From SSC3 sp963769585 (GTDB lineage: Bacteria; Actinomycetota; Actinomycetes; Propionibacteriales; Nocardioidaceae), in assembly GCA_963769585.1 (NCBI GenBank), contig CAVYMJ010000001.1, positions 248,001-312,000 on the forward strand: a DNA stretch of 64,000 nt, given 5' to 3'. Both the position numbers and the translations under genes were made by a program. This document shows positions 57,604 to 64,000 of the stretch, in pieces. Below the pieces are notes generated by a model. The model did not search any database and was not told the DNA's origin. It saw only the letters and a program-made list of their open reading frames with translations. Each line of letters opens with the position of its first letter. Position 1 is the first letter of the stretch.

Positions 57604-59231
57604 GCTCCCAGACCCTGACCACCGTCCTGTTCCTGGCAGTCGTCGCGCTGACCATCGGGATCACCATCTGGGCCTCCCGGCAGACCCAGGGCGCGGCCGA
57701 CTACTACGCCGGCGGGCGGTCGTTCTCCGGCTTCCAGAACGGCCTGGCCATCTCCGGCGACTACATGTCGGCTGCATCGTTCCTCGGCATCTCTGGAGCG
57801 ATCGCGCTCTACGGGTACGACGGTTTCCTGTACTCGATCGGCTTCCTGGTCGCCTGGCTCGTCGCGCTGCTGCTCGTCGCTGAGCTGCTGCGCAACTCGG
57901 GCCGCTACACGATGGCCGACCAGCTGGCCTACCGGATGCGCCAGCGACCCGTCCGTACCGCTGCGGCCACCAGCACCGTGGTGGTGTCGATCTTCTACCT
58001 GCTGGCCCAGATGGTCGGGGCGGGCTCACTGGTCGCACTGCTGCTCGGCGTGGACAGCGGCGCGCTGAAGAACACCGTCATCGTCGGCGTAGGCCTGCTG
58101 ATGATCTTCTACGTGACGGTCGGCGGGATGAAGGGAACCACCTGGGTCCAGATCGTCAAGGCGGTCCTGCTGATGAGCGGCACCGTCCTGATCAGCGTGC
58201 TGGTGATGGCCAAGTTCGGCTTCAACTTGTCCGAGCTCCTGGGCGCGGCCTCGTCGAACAGCGGCAAGGGCCAGGCCTTCCTCGAGCCCGGCCTGCGGTA
58301 CGGCGCGACCACCACCAGCCAGATCGACTTCATCAGTCTCGCCATCGCCCTGGTGCTCGGCACCGCCGGCCTCCCACACATCCTGATCCGCTTCTACACC
58401 GTCCCGACCTCCCGGGACGCGCGGAAGTCGGTGCAGTGGGCCATCGGCCTGATCGGCGCCTTCTACCTGATGACGCTGACCCTGGGCTTCGGTGCGGCGG
58501 CGCTGCTCAGCACTGGCCCGGACAGCAAGGTGGTCGCCTCAGGAGGCAACCTCGCCTCGCCCCTGCTCGCTGAGGCGGTCGGCGGCGGAGCCGGCTCAAC
58601 CGGTGGGGCGATCCTGCTGGCGTTGATCTCCGCGGTGGCCTTCGCCACGATCCTGGCGGTGGTCGCGGGCCTGACCCTGACCAGTGCCTCCAGCGTTGCG
58701 CACGACCTGTACGCCAACGTGTTCAAGAAGGGCACGGCCTCGGAGAAGGACGAGGTCCGGGTCGCCAAGTTCGCGGCCTTCGTCATCGGTGGCGTGGCCA
58801 TCGCGTTGGCCATCCCGGCGCAGAAGCTCAACATCGCCTTCCTGGTCGCGCTCGCCTTCGCGGTGGCGGCCAGCGCGAACCTGCCGTCGATCCTCTACAA
58901 CCTGTTCTGGCGCCGCTTCAACACCCGCGGTGCCACGTGGTCGATCTACGGCGGGCTGATCTCCTGCGTGACGTTGGTCTTCTTCTCGCCGGTGGTCTCG
59001 GGGAAGGGCGCCAACCCGGTGACCGGTGCGTCGCTCTCGCTGTTCCCGGCCGACATCGACTTCCACTGGTTCCCGCTGGAGAACCCAGGGATCATCTCGA
59101 TCCCGCTGGGCTTCTTCTTCGGCTGGCTCGGCACAGTCACCTCGCGCGATGCAGGGGCCGAGGCGGCATACGACGAGCTCGAGGTCCGCGCGCTCACCGG
59201 CGCGGGTGCCGAGGGGGCTGTCATCCACTAG
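57600..59231 (+). CDS. actP: cation/acetate symporter
   Basis: A 543-residue SSS-family permease with about 13 helices. It carries the ActP-type GGRSFSGFQNGLAISGDYMSAA start, the GTAGLPHILIRFYTVP motif, and AVVAGLTLTSASSVAHDLYAN. It carries acetate and related short acids into the cell with Na+ or H+. The GTG overlaps the DUF485 stop (GTGA). A long hairpin follows, and acs, the acetate-activating enzyme, comes next. Confidence 0.92.
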   Translation: MSSQTLTTVLFLAVVALTIGITIWASRQTQGAADYYAGGRSFSGFQNGLAISGDYMSAASFLGISGAIALYGYDGFLYSIGFLVAWLVALLLVAELLRNSGRYTMADQLAYRMRQRPVRTAAATSTVVVSIFYLLAQMVGAGSLVALLLGVDSGALKNTVIVGVGLLMIFYVTVGGMKGTTWVQIVKAVLLMSGTVLISVLVMAKFGFNLSELLGAASSNSGKGQAFLEPGLRYGATTTSQIDFISLAIALVLGTAGLPHILIRFYTVPTSRDARKSVQWAIGLIGAFYLMTLTLGFGAAALLSTGPDSKVVASGGNLASPLLAEAVGGGAGSTGGAILLALISAVAFATILAVVAGLTLTSASSVAHDLYANVFKKGTASEKDEVRVAKFAAFVIGGVAIALAIPAQKLNIAFLVALAFAVAASANLPSILYNLFWRRFNTRGATWSIYGGLISCVTLVFFSPVVSGKGANPVTGASLSLFPADIDFHWFPLENPGIISIPLGFFFGWLGTVTSRDAGAEAAYDELEVRALTGAGAEGAVIH

Positions 59232-59265
59232 TCCGCGACCCGACCGCATCGCGGTCGCAACTGGC

Positions 59266-59305
59266 GCGGCCACACGCTCACTCACGGTGAGGGGCGTGTG
59301 GCCGC
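59266..59305 (+). terminator. terminator hairpin between actP and acs
   Basis: GCGGCCACACGC (59266-59277) pairs perfectly with GCGTGTGGCCGC (59294-59305), with an inner CTCAC/GTGAG stem. The stable 12-bp outer stem has no U-tract. It lies 35 bp after the actP stop and just before the acs promoter. Confidence 0.72.
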
Positions 59306-59322
59306 CCCCACATCGAGATGAA

Positions 59323-59328
59323 TAGGCT
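59323..59328 (+). promoter_or_regulatory. acs -10 element
   Basis: TAGGCT fits TANNNT and would start the message near 59335. An AGGAG ribosome-binding site is 8 nt before the ATG at 59348. A -35 match was not found, so activation by a bound regulator is possible. Confidence 0.45.
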
Positions 59329-59347
59329 GCGAAGAGGAGAACACCCC

Positions 59348-61351
59348 ATGAGCTCTGGAGCTGTGATGTCCGACGAGACCCTGGCCAACCTGTCCCACGA
59401 AGAGCGCCGCTTCACCCCACCCGCCGAGCTGGCCGCCAACGCCAATGTCACGGCGCAGGCGTACGAGGAGGCGGCCCAGGATCGCATCGCGTTCTGGGCC
59501 GCGCAGGCTGGGCGAATCACCTGGGCCGAGCCGTTCACCGAGGTACTGGACTGGAGCGACAAGCCCTTCGCCAAGTGGTACGTCGGGGGGAAGCTCAATG
59601 CGGCGTACAACTGTGTCGACCGGCACGTCGAGGCAGGCCACGGCGACCGGGTCGCGTTCCACTGGGTCGGCGAGCCCGGCGACACCCGCACCCTGACCTA
59701 CGCGGACCTGCTGGAGCAGGTGTGCAAGGCAGCCAACGCGCTGACCGAGCTCGGGGTGGCCAAGGGCGACCGGGTAGCGATCTACCTGCCGATGATCCCC
59801 GAGGCGGTCGTCGCGATGCTCGCCTGCGCACGGATCGGCGCCCCGCACACCGTCGTGTTCGGCGGCTTCTCTGCCGACGCCCTCGCCTCGCGCATCGACG
59901 ACTGTGACGCCAAGGTCGTGATCACCGCGGACGGCGGCTACCGCCGGGGCGCGCCGGCAGCCTTGAAGCCGGCCGTGGACGAGGCCCGCACCAAGACCGA
60001 CAAGGTCGACAAGGTCCTGGTGGTACGCCGGACCGGCCAGGACCTGGGCGAGAACGGCTGGGACGACTCGGTCGACGTCTGGTGGCACGACGTCGTCGAT
60101 GGCGCGTCCGCCGTTCACGAGCCGGAGGCGTTCGACGCCGAGCATCCGTTGTACGTGATGTACACCTCGGGCACCACCGGGAAGCCCAAGGGAATCCTGC
60201 ACACCACCGGTGGCTACCTGGTCGGTACGGCGTACACGCACGACGCGATCTTCGACCTCAAGCCCGAGAGCGATGTGTACTGGTGCACCGCCGACATCGG
60301 CTGGGTCACCGGCCACTCCTACATCGTCTACGGGCCGCTCGCCAACGGCGCGACGCAGGTGATGTACGAGGGCACGCCCGACACCCCGCACAAGGGTCGC
60401 TGGTGGGAGATCGCCCAGGAGTACGGCGTGACGTTGTTCTACACCGCGCCTACCGCGATCCGGACGTTCATGAAGTGGGGGGCGGACATCCCTGCGGGGT
60501 TCGACCTGTCCAAGATCCGGCTGCTCGGCTCGGTCGGTGAGCCGATCAACCCCGAGGCCTACATCTGGTACCGCGACACGATCGGCGGCGCGGCCCAGGG
60601 CCGCGAGGTCCCGGTGGTCGACACCTGGTGGCAGACCGAGACCGGCATGATCATGATCAGCCCGCTGCCAGGTGTCACCGCGGGCAAGCCCGGCTCGGCG
60701 ATGACCGCGATCCCCGGTGTCTCCGCGGACGTCGTCGACGAGGAGGGCAAGTCCGTCCCGAACGGCTCCGGGGGCTACCTGGTGCTCACCGAGCCGTGGC
60801 CGGCGATGCTGCGCACCCTGTGGGGCGACGACGACAGGTTCGTCGAGACCTACTGGTCACGCTTCGCGGACCTCGGCTACTACTTCGCCGGGGACGGCGC
60901 CAAGAAGGACGAGGACGGCGACCTGTGGCTGCTCGGCCGGGTCGACGACGTCATGAACGTCTCGGGACACCGCCTGTCGACCACCGAGATCGAGTCCGCC
61001 CTGGTGTCCCACCCCAAGGTCGCCGAAGCGGCCGTCGTCGGTGCGGCCGACGAGACCACCGGTCAGGCCGTGGTCGCCTTCGTGATCCTGCGCGAGTCCG
61101 CGGGTGACGGCGGGACCGACATTGTCCAGGAGCTGCGCAGCCACGTCGCCACCCAGATCGGCGCCATCGCGAAACCCCGGCAGATCATGGTCGTCGCCGA
61201 GCTGCCCAAGACCCGCTCCGGCAAGATCATGCGCAGGCTGCTGCGCGACGTAGCGGAGCACCGCGAGATCGGGGACGTCACCACGCTGGCCGACAGCTCG
61301 GTGATGAACCTGATCAAGGACGGGTTGTCCAGCGGGTCGGACGAGGACTGA
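59348..61351 (+). CDS. acs: acetyl-CoA synthetase
   Basis: A 667-residue AMP-forming enzyme that turns acetate, ATP and CoA into acetyl-CoA. The ANL adenylation motif YTSGTTGKPKG, the WWQTETG core, and the C-terminal acetylation site PKTRSGKIMRRLLRD with its lysine are all visible. The ATG at 59348 is preferred because AGGAG lies 8 nt upstream; codons before it have no homology. With the two symporters upstream it forms an acetate uptake and activation island. Corresponds to Rv3667. Confidence 0.96.
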   Translation: MSSGAVMSDETLANLSHEERRFTPPAELAANANVTAQAYEEAAQDRIAFWAAQAGRITWAEPFTEVLDWSDKPFAKWYVGGKLNAAYNCVDRHVEAGHGDRVAFHWVGEPGDTRTLTYADLLEQVCKAANALTELGVAKGDRVAIYLPMIPEAVVAMLACARIGAPHTVVFGGFSADALASRIDDCDAKVVITADGGYRRGAPAALKPAVDEARTKTDKVDKVLVVRRTGQDLGENGWDDSVDVWWHDVVDGASAVHEPEAFDAEHPLYVMYTSGTTGKPKGILHTTGGYLVGTAYTHDAIFDLKPESDVYWCTADIGWVTGHSYIVYGPLANGATQVMYEGTPDTPHKGRWWEIAQEYGVTLFYTAPTAIRTFMKWGADIPAGFDLSKIRLLGSVGEPINPEAYIWYRDTIGGAAQGREVPVVDTWWQTETGMIMISPLPGVTAGKPGSAMTAIPGVSADVVDEEGKSVPNGSGGYLVLTEPWPAMLRTLWGDDDRFVETYWSRFADLGYYFAGDGAKKDEDGDLWLLGRVDDVMNVSGHRLSTTEIESALVSHPKVAEAAVVGAADETTGQAVVAFVILRESAGDGGTDIVQELRSHVATQIGAIAKPRQIMVVAELPKTRSGKIMRRLLRDVAEHREIGDVTTLADSSVMNLIKDGLSSGSDED

Positions 61352-61372
61352 GAGGCGGTCCCCAGCGCCCAG

Positions 61373-61387
61373 TAGGCTGACGTCAGC
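61373..61387 (+). promoter_or_regulatory. nhaA -10 and overlapping 12-bp palindrome
   Basis: TAGGCT (61373-61378) fits the -10 pattern. The perfect palindrome GCTGACGTCAGC (61376-61387) overlaps its end and covers the predicted start site. A protein bound there would block initiation. Confidence 0.4.
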
Positions 61388-61440
61388 AGGTGAGCCGTGA
61401 AGTCAGGTCGGTATCGCGTTCGCCGACCGAGAGGACCTTG

Positions 61441-62628
61441 ATGAGCGCTGAAGAGCACCGCCCGATCCTCCCCACGATGACCCGTGGGGAGGACTCGTTC
61501 GTTGGTGACCTGTTACGCACCGAGACCGTCGGCGGCGCGCTCGTCCTGGTCGCGGCAGTCGTGGCCGTCCTGTGGGCCAACTCGCCGATCTCGGATGCCT
61601 ACGAGGCCATGCGCCACTTCGAGCTCGGCCCCCTCGACCTGGAGCACTGGGCGGCTGACGGCGCTCTGACGCTCTTCTTCTACGTGGCGGGCCTGGAGGT
61701 CAAGCGAGAGTTCCTGGTCGGCTCGCTGAAGAACCCTGCCGACGCGCTGGTCCCCATCGTGGCCGCCGCTGCGGGAGTGGCCCTCCCCGCCCTGGTGTAC
61801 TTCGCGGTCAACTCCCGCGGCGGGAACCCGGGCGGCTGGGCGATCCCTGCCGCTACCGACATCGCTTTCGCCCTGGCGGTGCTGGCCGTCGTCGGGAGCG
61901 CGCTGCCTACCCAGCTCCGGGCCTTCCTGCTGACGCTCGCCGTCGTCGACGACCTGATCGTGATCGTGATCATCGCGATCTTCTACTCGTCCTCCCTCGA
62001 CCTCGCCTGGCTGGCGGGCGCCGTCGTGCTCCTCGGTGCCTTCGCCTTTCTCCAGCGCCTTCGCGGTGAGTCCTGGCTCTGGTACGTGCCGCTCGCCCTC
62101 GCGATCTGGTGGTGCGTGCACGAGAGCGGAGTCCACGCCACCATCGCGGGCGTCGCGATGGGCCTGCTGACCCGGGTCATCCCCGACGCCGGTGAGGACC
62201 GCTCCCCCGCCGAGTCGCTCGAACACACCCTGTCTCCCTTCTCCGCCGGATTCGCGGTTCCCTTCTTCGCGCTCATGGCCGCCGGGGTCGAGATCACCGG
62301 GGGGAGCGCCCTCGTGAAGGACCCGATCGTGATCGGGGTCGTCCTCGGCCTCGTCGTCGGCAAGCCGCTGGGCGTGCTGGCCGGAGCCTGGGTTGTCACC
62401 CGGTTCACCCATGCCGAGCTCAACCCGGAGCTGGGCTGGCGCGACATCATCGGGGTGGCGATCCTGGCCGGGGTTGGCTTCACCGTGGCGCTCCTGGTCT
62501 CGGACCTGTCCTTCGACAGCCCCGAGCTGGAGGCGGCCAAGACCGCAGTACTGGCCGGCTCTGTGATGGCGGCGGTCATTGCCGGGGTGCTGCTTCGGCG
62601 CCGGAACAAGGGGTACGTGAGCACCTGA
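61441..62628 (+). CDS. nhaA: Na+/H+ antiporter NhaA
   Basis: A 395-residue antiporter with about 11-12 helices. The NhaA signatures appear in order: ETVGGALVLVAAVVAVLWANSP, FYVAGLEVKREF, PAATDIAFALAVLAVVG (the two catalytic-type aspartates region), VVDDLIVIVIIAIFY, and a conserved GKPLGVL. It exports Na+ in exchange for H+. The ATG at 61441 has GAGAGGA 5 nt upstream. It may remove Na+ brought in by the acetate symporters nearby. Confidence 0.94.
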   Translation: MSAEEHRPILPTMTRGEDSFVGDLLRTETVGGALVLVAAVVAVLWANSPISDAYEAMRHFELGPLDLEHWAADGALTLFFYVAGLEVKREFLVGSLKNPADALVPIVAAAAGVALPALVYFAVNSRGGNPGGWAIPAATDIAFALAVLAVVGSALPTQLRAFLLTLAVVDDLIVIVIIAIFYSSSLDLAWLAGAVVLLGAFAFLQRLRGESWLWYVPLALAIWWCVHESGVHATIAGVAMGLLTRVIPDAGEDRSPAESLEHTLSPFSAGFAVPFFALMAAGVEITGGSALVKDPIVIGVVLGLVVGKPLGVLAGAWVVTRFTHAELNPELGWRDIIGVAILAGVGFTVALLVSDLSFDSPELEAAKTAVLAGSVMAAVIAGVLLRRRNKGYVST

Positions 62629-62640
62629 CGCCCCAGGCGC

Positions 62641-62646
62641 TAGTGT
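62641..62646 (+). promoter_or_regulatory. -10 element of the holin-X-like gene
   Basis: TAGTGT fits TANNNT, placing the start near 62653. An AGGGAG ribosome-binding site then leads to the ATG at 62669. It begins 12 bp after the nhaA stop. Confidence 0.5.
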
Positions 62647-62668
62647 CGTGAAACCGAAGGGAGCATTG

Positions 62669-63097
62669 ATGACGAGCAACATGCCAGAGTCCAAGACGGC
62701 CAAGGCCGCGCTTGCCGAGGTCGAGCCATCGGTCGGCCGGCTGGTGACTTCCGCCTTCGAGGACGTCTCGTCACTCGTCAAGCATGAGATCGAGCTGGCC
62801 AAGGCCGAGCTGACCTTCAGCGTGAAGAACGGTGGACTGGCAGCAGCCCTTCTCGGGGCTGCCGCGTTCCTGTTGCTGATCTCGACGGTGATGCTCTCAA
62901 TCGCCTTCGCCTACCTGATCCACCTGACCGGGCTGAACCTCGCCTGGTGCTTCCTGATCGTGTGGGGCGCCTACACGCTGGTCGCTGCGATCCTCGGCTT
63001 CATCGGCTTCAAGCGCTTCAAGTACGTCGGCCCGCCGAAGCGGGCGATCGAACAGGCCAAGGAAACCAAGACGGCGCTGATGACCCGCGGGTCCTGA
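62669..63097 (+). CDS. phage-holin-family (actinobacterial holin-X) membrane protein
   Basis: A 142-residue protein with an amphipathic N-terminal helix (about 20-50, SVGRLVTSAFEDVSSLVKHE) and two transmembrane helices (about 58-80 and 92-112), of the Act_Holin type. Despite the name, members are widespread chromosomal proteins with no phage context, and none is seen here. The ATG at 62669 has AGGGAG upstream. Its location before the MarP-like gene is conserved in relatives, but its role is not known. Confidence 0.85.
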   Translation: MTSNMPESKTAKAALAEVEPSVGRLVTSAFEDVSSLVKHEIELAKAELTFSVKNGGLAAALLGAAAFLLLISTVMLSIAFAYLIHLTGLNLAWCFLIVWGAYTLVAAILGFIGFKRFKYVGPPKRAIEQAKETKTALMTRGS

Positions 63098-63106
63098 GCG
63101 GCATCC

Positions 63107-64000
63107 TCACGCACACGCTCCGGTCCCAACCTCGCTGCTCCTGCTCGACCCCGCAGCCGCCGCTGCCTTGAGCTGGTCGGCCGTGAGCGCGTATCCGGTC
63201 TCCTTGTCGGTCACCGAGGCCGCGAAGACCATGCCCAGGACCTCCCCCGCCGTGCTCACGAGTGGTCCACCTGAGTTTCCGGGCCGGATCAGCGCCCGGA
63301 CGGAGTAGACCTCGCGGATCACCGTCCCCCTGCCGTAGATGTCTGGGCTACGCAGCCGTTGGGAGTTGCGGATCCGGGCGCCCTGCACGTCGTACGGGCC
63401 GTCCTCGGGGTAGCCGAGAACGGCAGCCGCTTGCTTGGACTCGGCGGTGAAGTCGAACCGCAGATAGGGCAGGTTCAGACCGTCGACGGCAAGCACGGCG
63501 ATGTCCTGCTTGGGGTTGTACTCGACGACGCGGGCCTCGCGCTCGTTACCGTCGACCAGCACCCGCGGGTCGTCCACTCCGGCAACGACGTGCGCGTTGG
63601 TGAGGATGCGATCGGGCTGGTAGACGAAACCGCTCCCCTCGACCCCTCGGCCGCAGTTGTTCTCGCCGCGGATCTTCACCACGCTGCGGGCGGCAGCCTC
63701 CACGTTGGCGTTGCGGGCGATCGCGGCCGGAGGTGGGCCGACCTTCACGATCCGCTCGGGCGCGAACGGCTCGAGGTAGCGCGGGAAGAAGCTGGTGCCG
63801 ACCACGTCGTTGAACGAGTGCAGCGCGTTGACCGCGCCCGAGGGCATCACCGTGTCGACTCGCTTGAGGATGGCCGAGGAGTTGACCTCCTTGCTCACCC
63901 ACGGGAGGCTCGCCCCGCTGAGGGCGACCCCCAGGGCCCAGGCGACCACCAGCACGGCGACCACGCTCAGCGCGCCGCCCCCGACCGCGTCGAGGGCCCG
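63107..64000 (-). CDS. MarP-like membrane serine protease (5' end outside the window)
   Basis: 298 codons of a trypsin-like protease that continues past the window's end. The N-terminal end of the visible part is a transmembrane helix (VVAVLVVAWALGVALSG); more helices are expected before it. The catalytic triad is His in TNAHVVAG, Asp in KQDIAVLAVDG and Ser in RPGNSGGPLV. Cysteines in ENNCGRG and in the C-terminal GTGACA match the MarP disulphide. MarP (Rv3671c) gives acid resistance in M. tuberculosis. The frame is open to the boundary. Confidence 0.9.
   Translation of the reverse strand, partial: RALDAVGGGALSVVAVLVVAWALGVALSGASLPWVSKEVNSSAILKRVDTVMPSGAVNALHSFNDVVGTSFFPRYLEPFAPERIVKVGPPPAAIARNANVEAAARSVVKIRGENNCGRGVEGSGFVYQPDRILTNAHVVAGVDDPRVLVDGNEREARVVEYNPKQDIAVLAVDGLNLPYLRFDFTAESKQAAAVLGYPEDGPYDVQGARIRNSQRLRSPDIYGRGTVIREVYSVRALIRPGNSGGPLVSTAGEVLGMVFAASVTDKETGYALTADQLKAAAAAGSSRSSEVGTGACA

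Noticed and set aside
62669..63097. Prophage remnant suggested by the holin name
   Set aside because: The family is a widespread chromosomal one; no other phage genes, integrase or att sites are nearby.

Overview
The window is a gene-dense, high-GC chromosomal segment of an actinobacterium. Many genes start with GTG, 4-bp ATGA/GTGA overlaps are common, and numerous starts sit directly behind a TANNNT -10 element (leaderless). The gene order follows a long block of the Mycobacterium tuberculosis map: folE-ftsH, hpt-tilS-DUF2342-dacB-ppa, holB, topA, a DUF1998-type helicase, a tad pilus-like cluster, an HAD phosphatase, acs and a MarP-like protease. That block corresponds to roughly Rv3609c to Rv3671c. 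There is no mycolic-acid or PE/PPE content. The gene style (thiBPQ with TPP riboswitch, three tandem glycosyltransferases, separate MFS-tmk) fits Propionibacteriales, most likely Nocardioides or a near relative. The genus is inference.

Layout. 1-5.6 kb: three paralogous GT4-type glycosyltransferases and a UDP-GlcNAc 2-epimerase (surface polysaccharide). 5.7-13.3 kb: a minus-strand housekeeping run (folE, ftsH, hpt, tilS, a zinc metalloprotease, dacB) and divergent ppa. 13.3-18.4 kb: an acyl-CoA dehydrogenase/oxidase, an NlpC/P60 cell-wall hydrolase with a strong promoter and operator-like repeat, an approximately 735-bp intergenic region rich in hairpins (candidate structured RNA), and a PAP2 membrane protein. 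18.5-22.3 kb: thiamine ABC transporter thiBPQ behind a clear TPP riboswitch. 22.3-23.9 kb: an ECF41-type sigma factor with its carboxymuconolactone-decarboxylase partner and a matching ECF41 promoter. 23.9-28.0 kb: a four-gene catabolic operon (flavin oxidoreductase, SDR, DapB-like, metallo-beta-lactamase fold) behind a KstR-type palindrome. 28.0-30.5 kb: two inverted arrays of the same 22-bp tandem repeat bracket a sigma/anti-sigma-like pair and tRNA-Thr(CGT).

30.5-44.9 kb: a lipoprotein peptidase, holB, tmk, an MFS permease, topA, an alpha/beta hydrolase, the proton-pumping pyrophosphatase hppA, a STAS/anti-sigma pair and a DUF1998 helicase. 44-49.6 kb: a tad-like cluster (ssd-tadA-tadB-tadC-pilin-tadE-tadE-like). 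49.7-51.1 kb: the HAD phosphatase lies between two noncoding RNAs, a 6C RNA with C-rich hairpin loops and a probable Ms1/scr3559-type RNA. These are the positions of B11 and MTS2823 in M. tuberculosis. 51.1-53.3 kb: small conserved genes with leaderless starts. 53.3-61.4 kb: an acetate/monocarboxylate island with a LytS/LytTR two-component system translationally coupled to one small-membrane-protein/symporter pair, a second DUF485/ActP pair, and acs. 61.4-64 kb: nhaA, a holin-X-like membrane protein and a 5'-truncated MarP-like serine protease.

The most notable noncoding signals are the two RNAs beside the HAD gene, the hairpin array at 16986-17233 whose loops carry anti-Shine-Dalgarno sequence, the ECF41 and KstR-like regulatory sites, the ftsH ribosome-binding site separated from its start by a hairpin, and the 22-bp repeat arrays. 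No phage, insertion sequence or CRISPR array was found.
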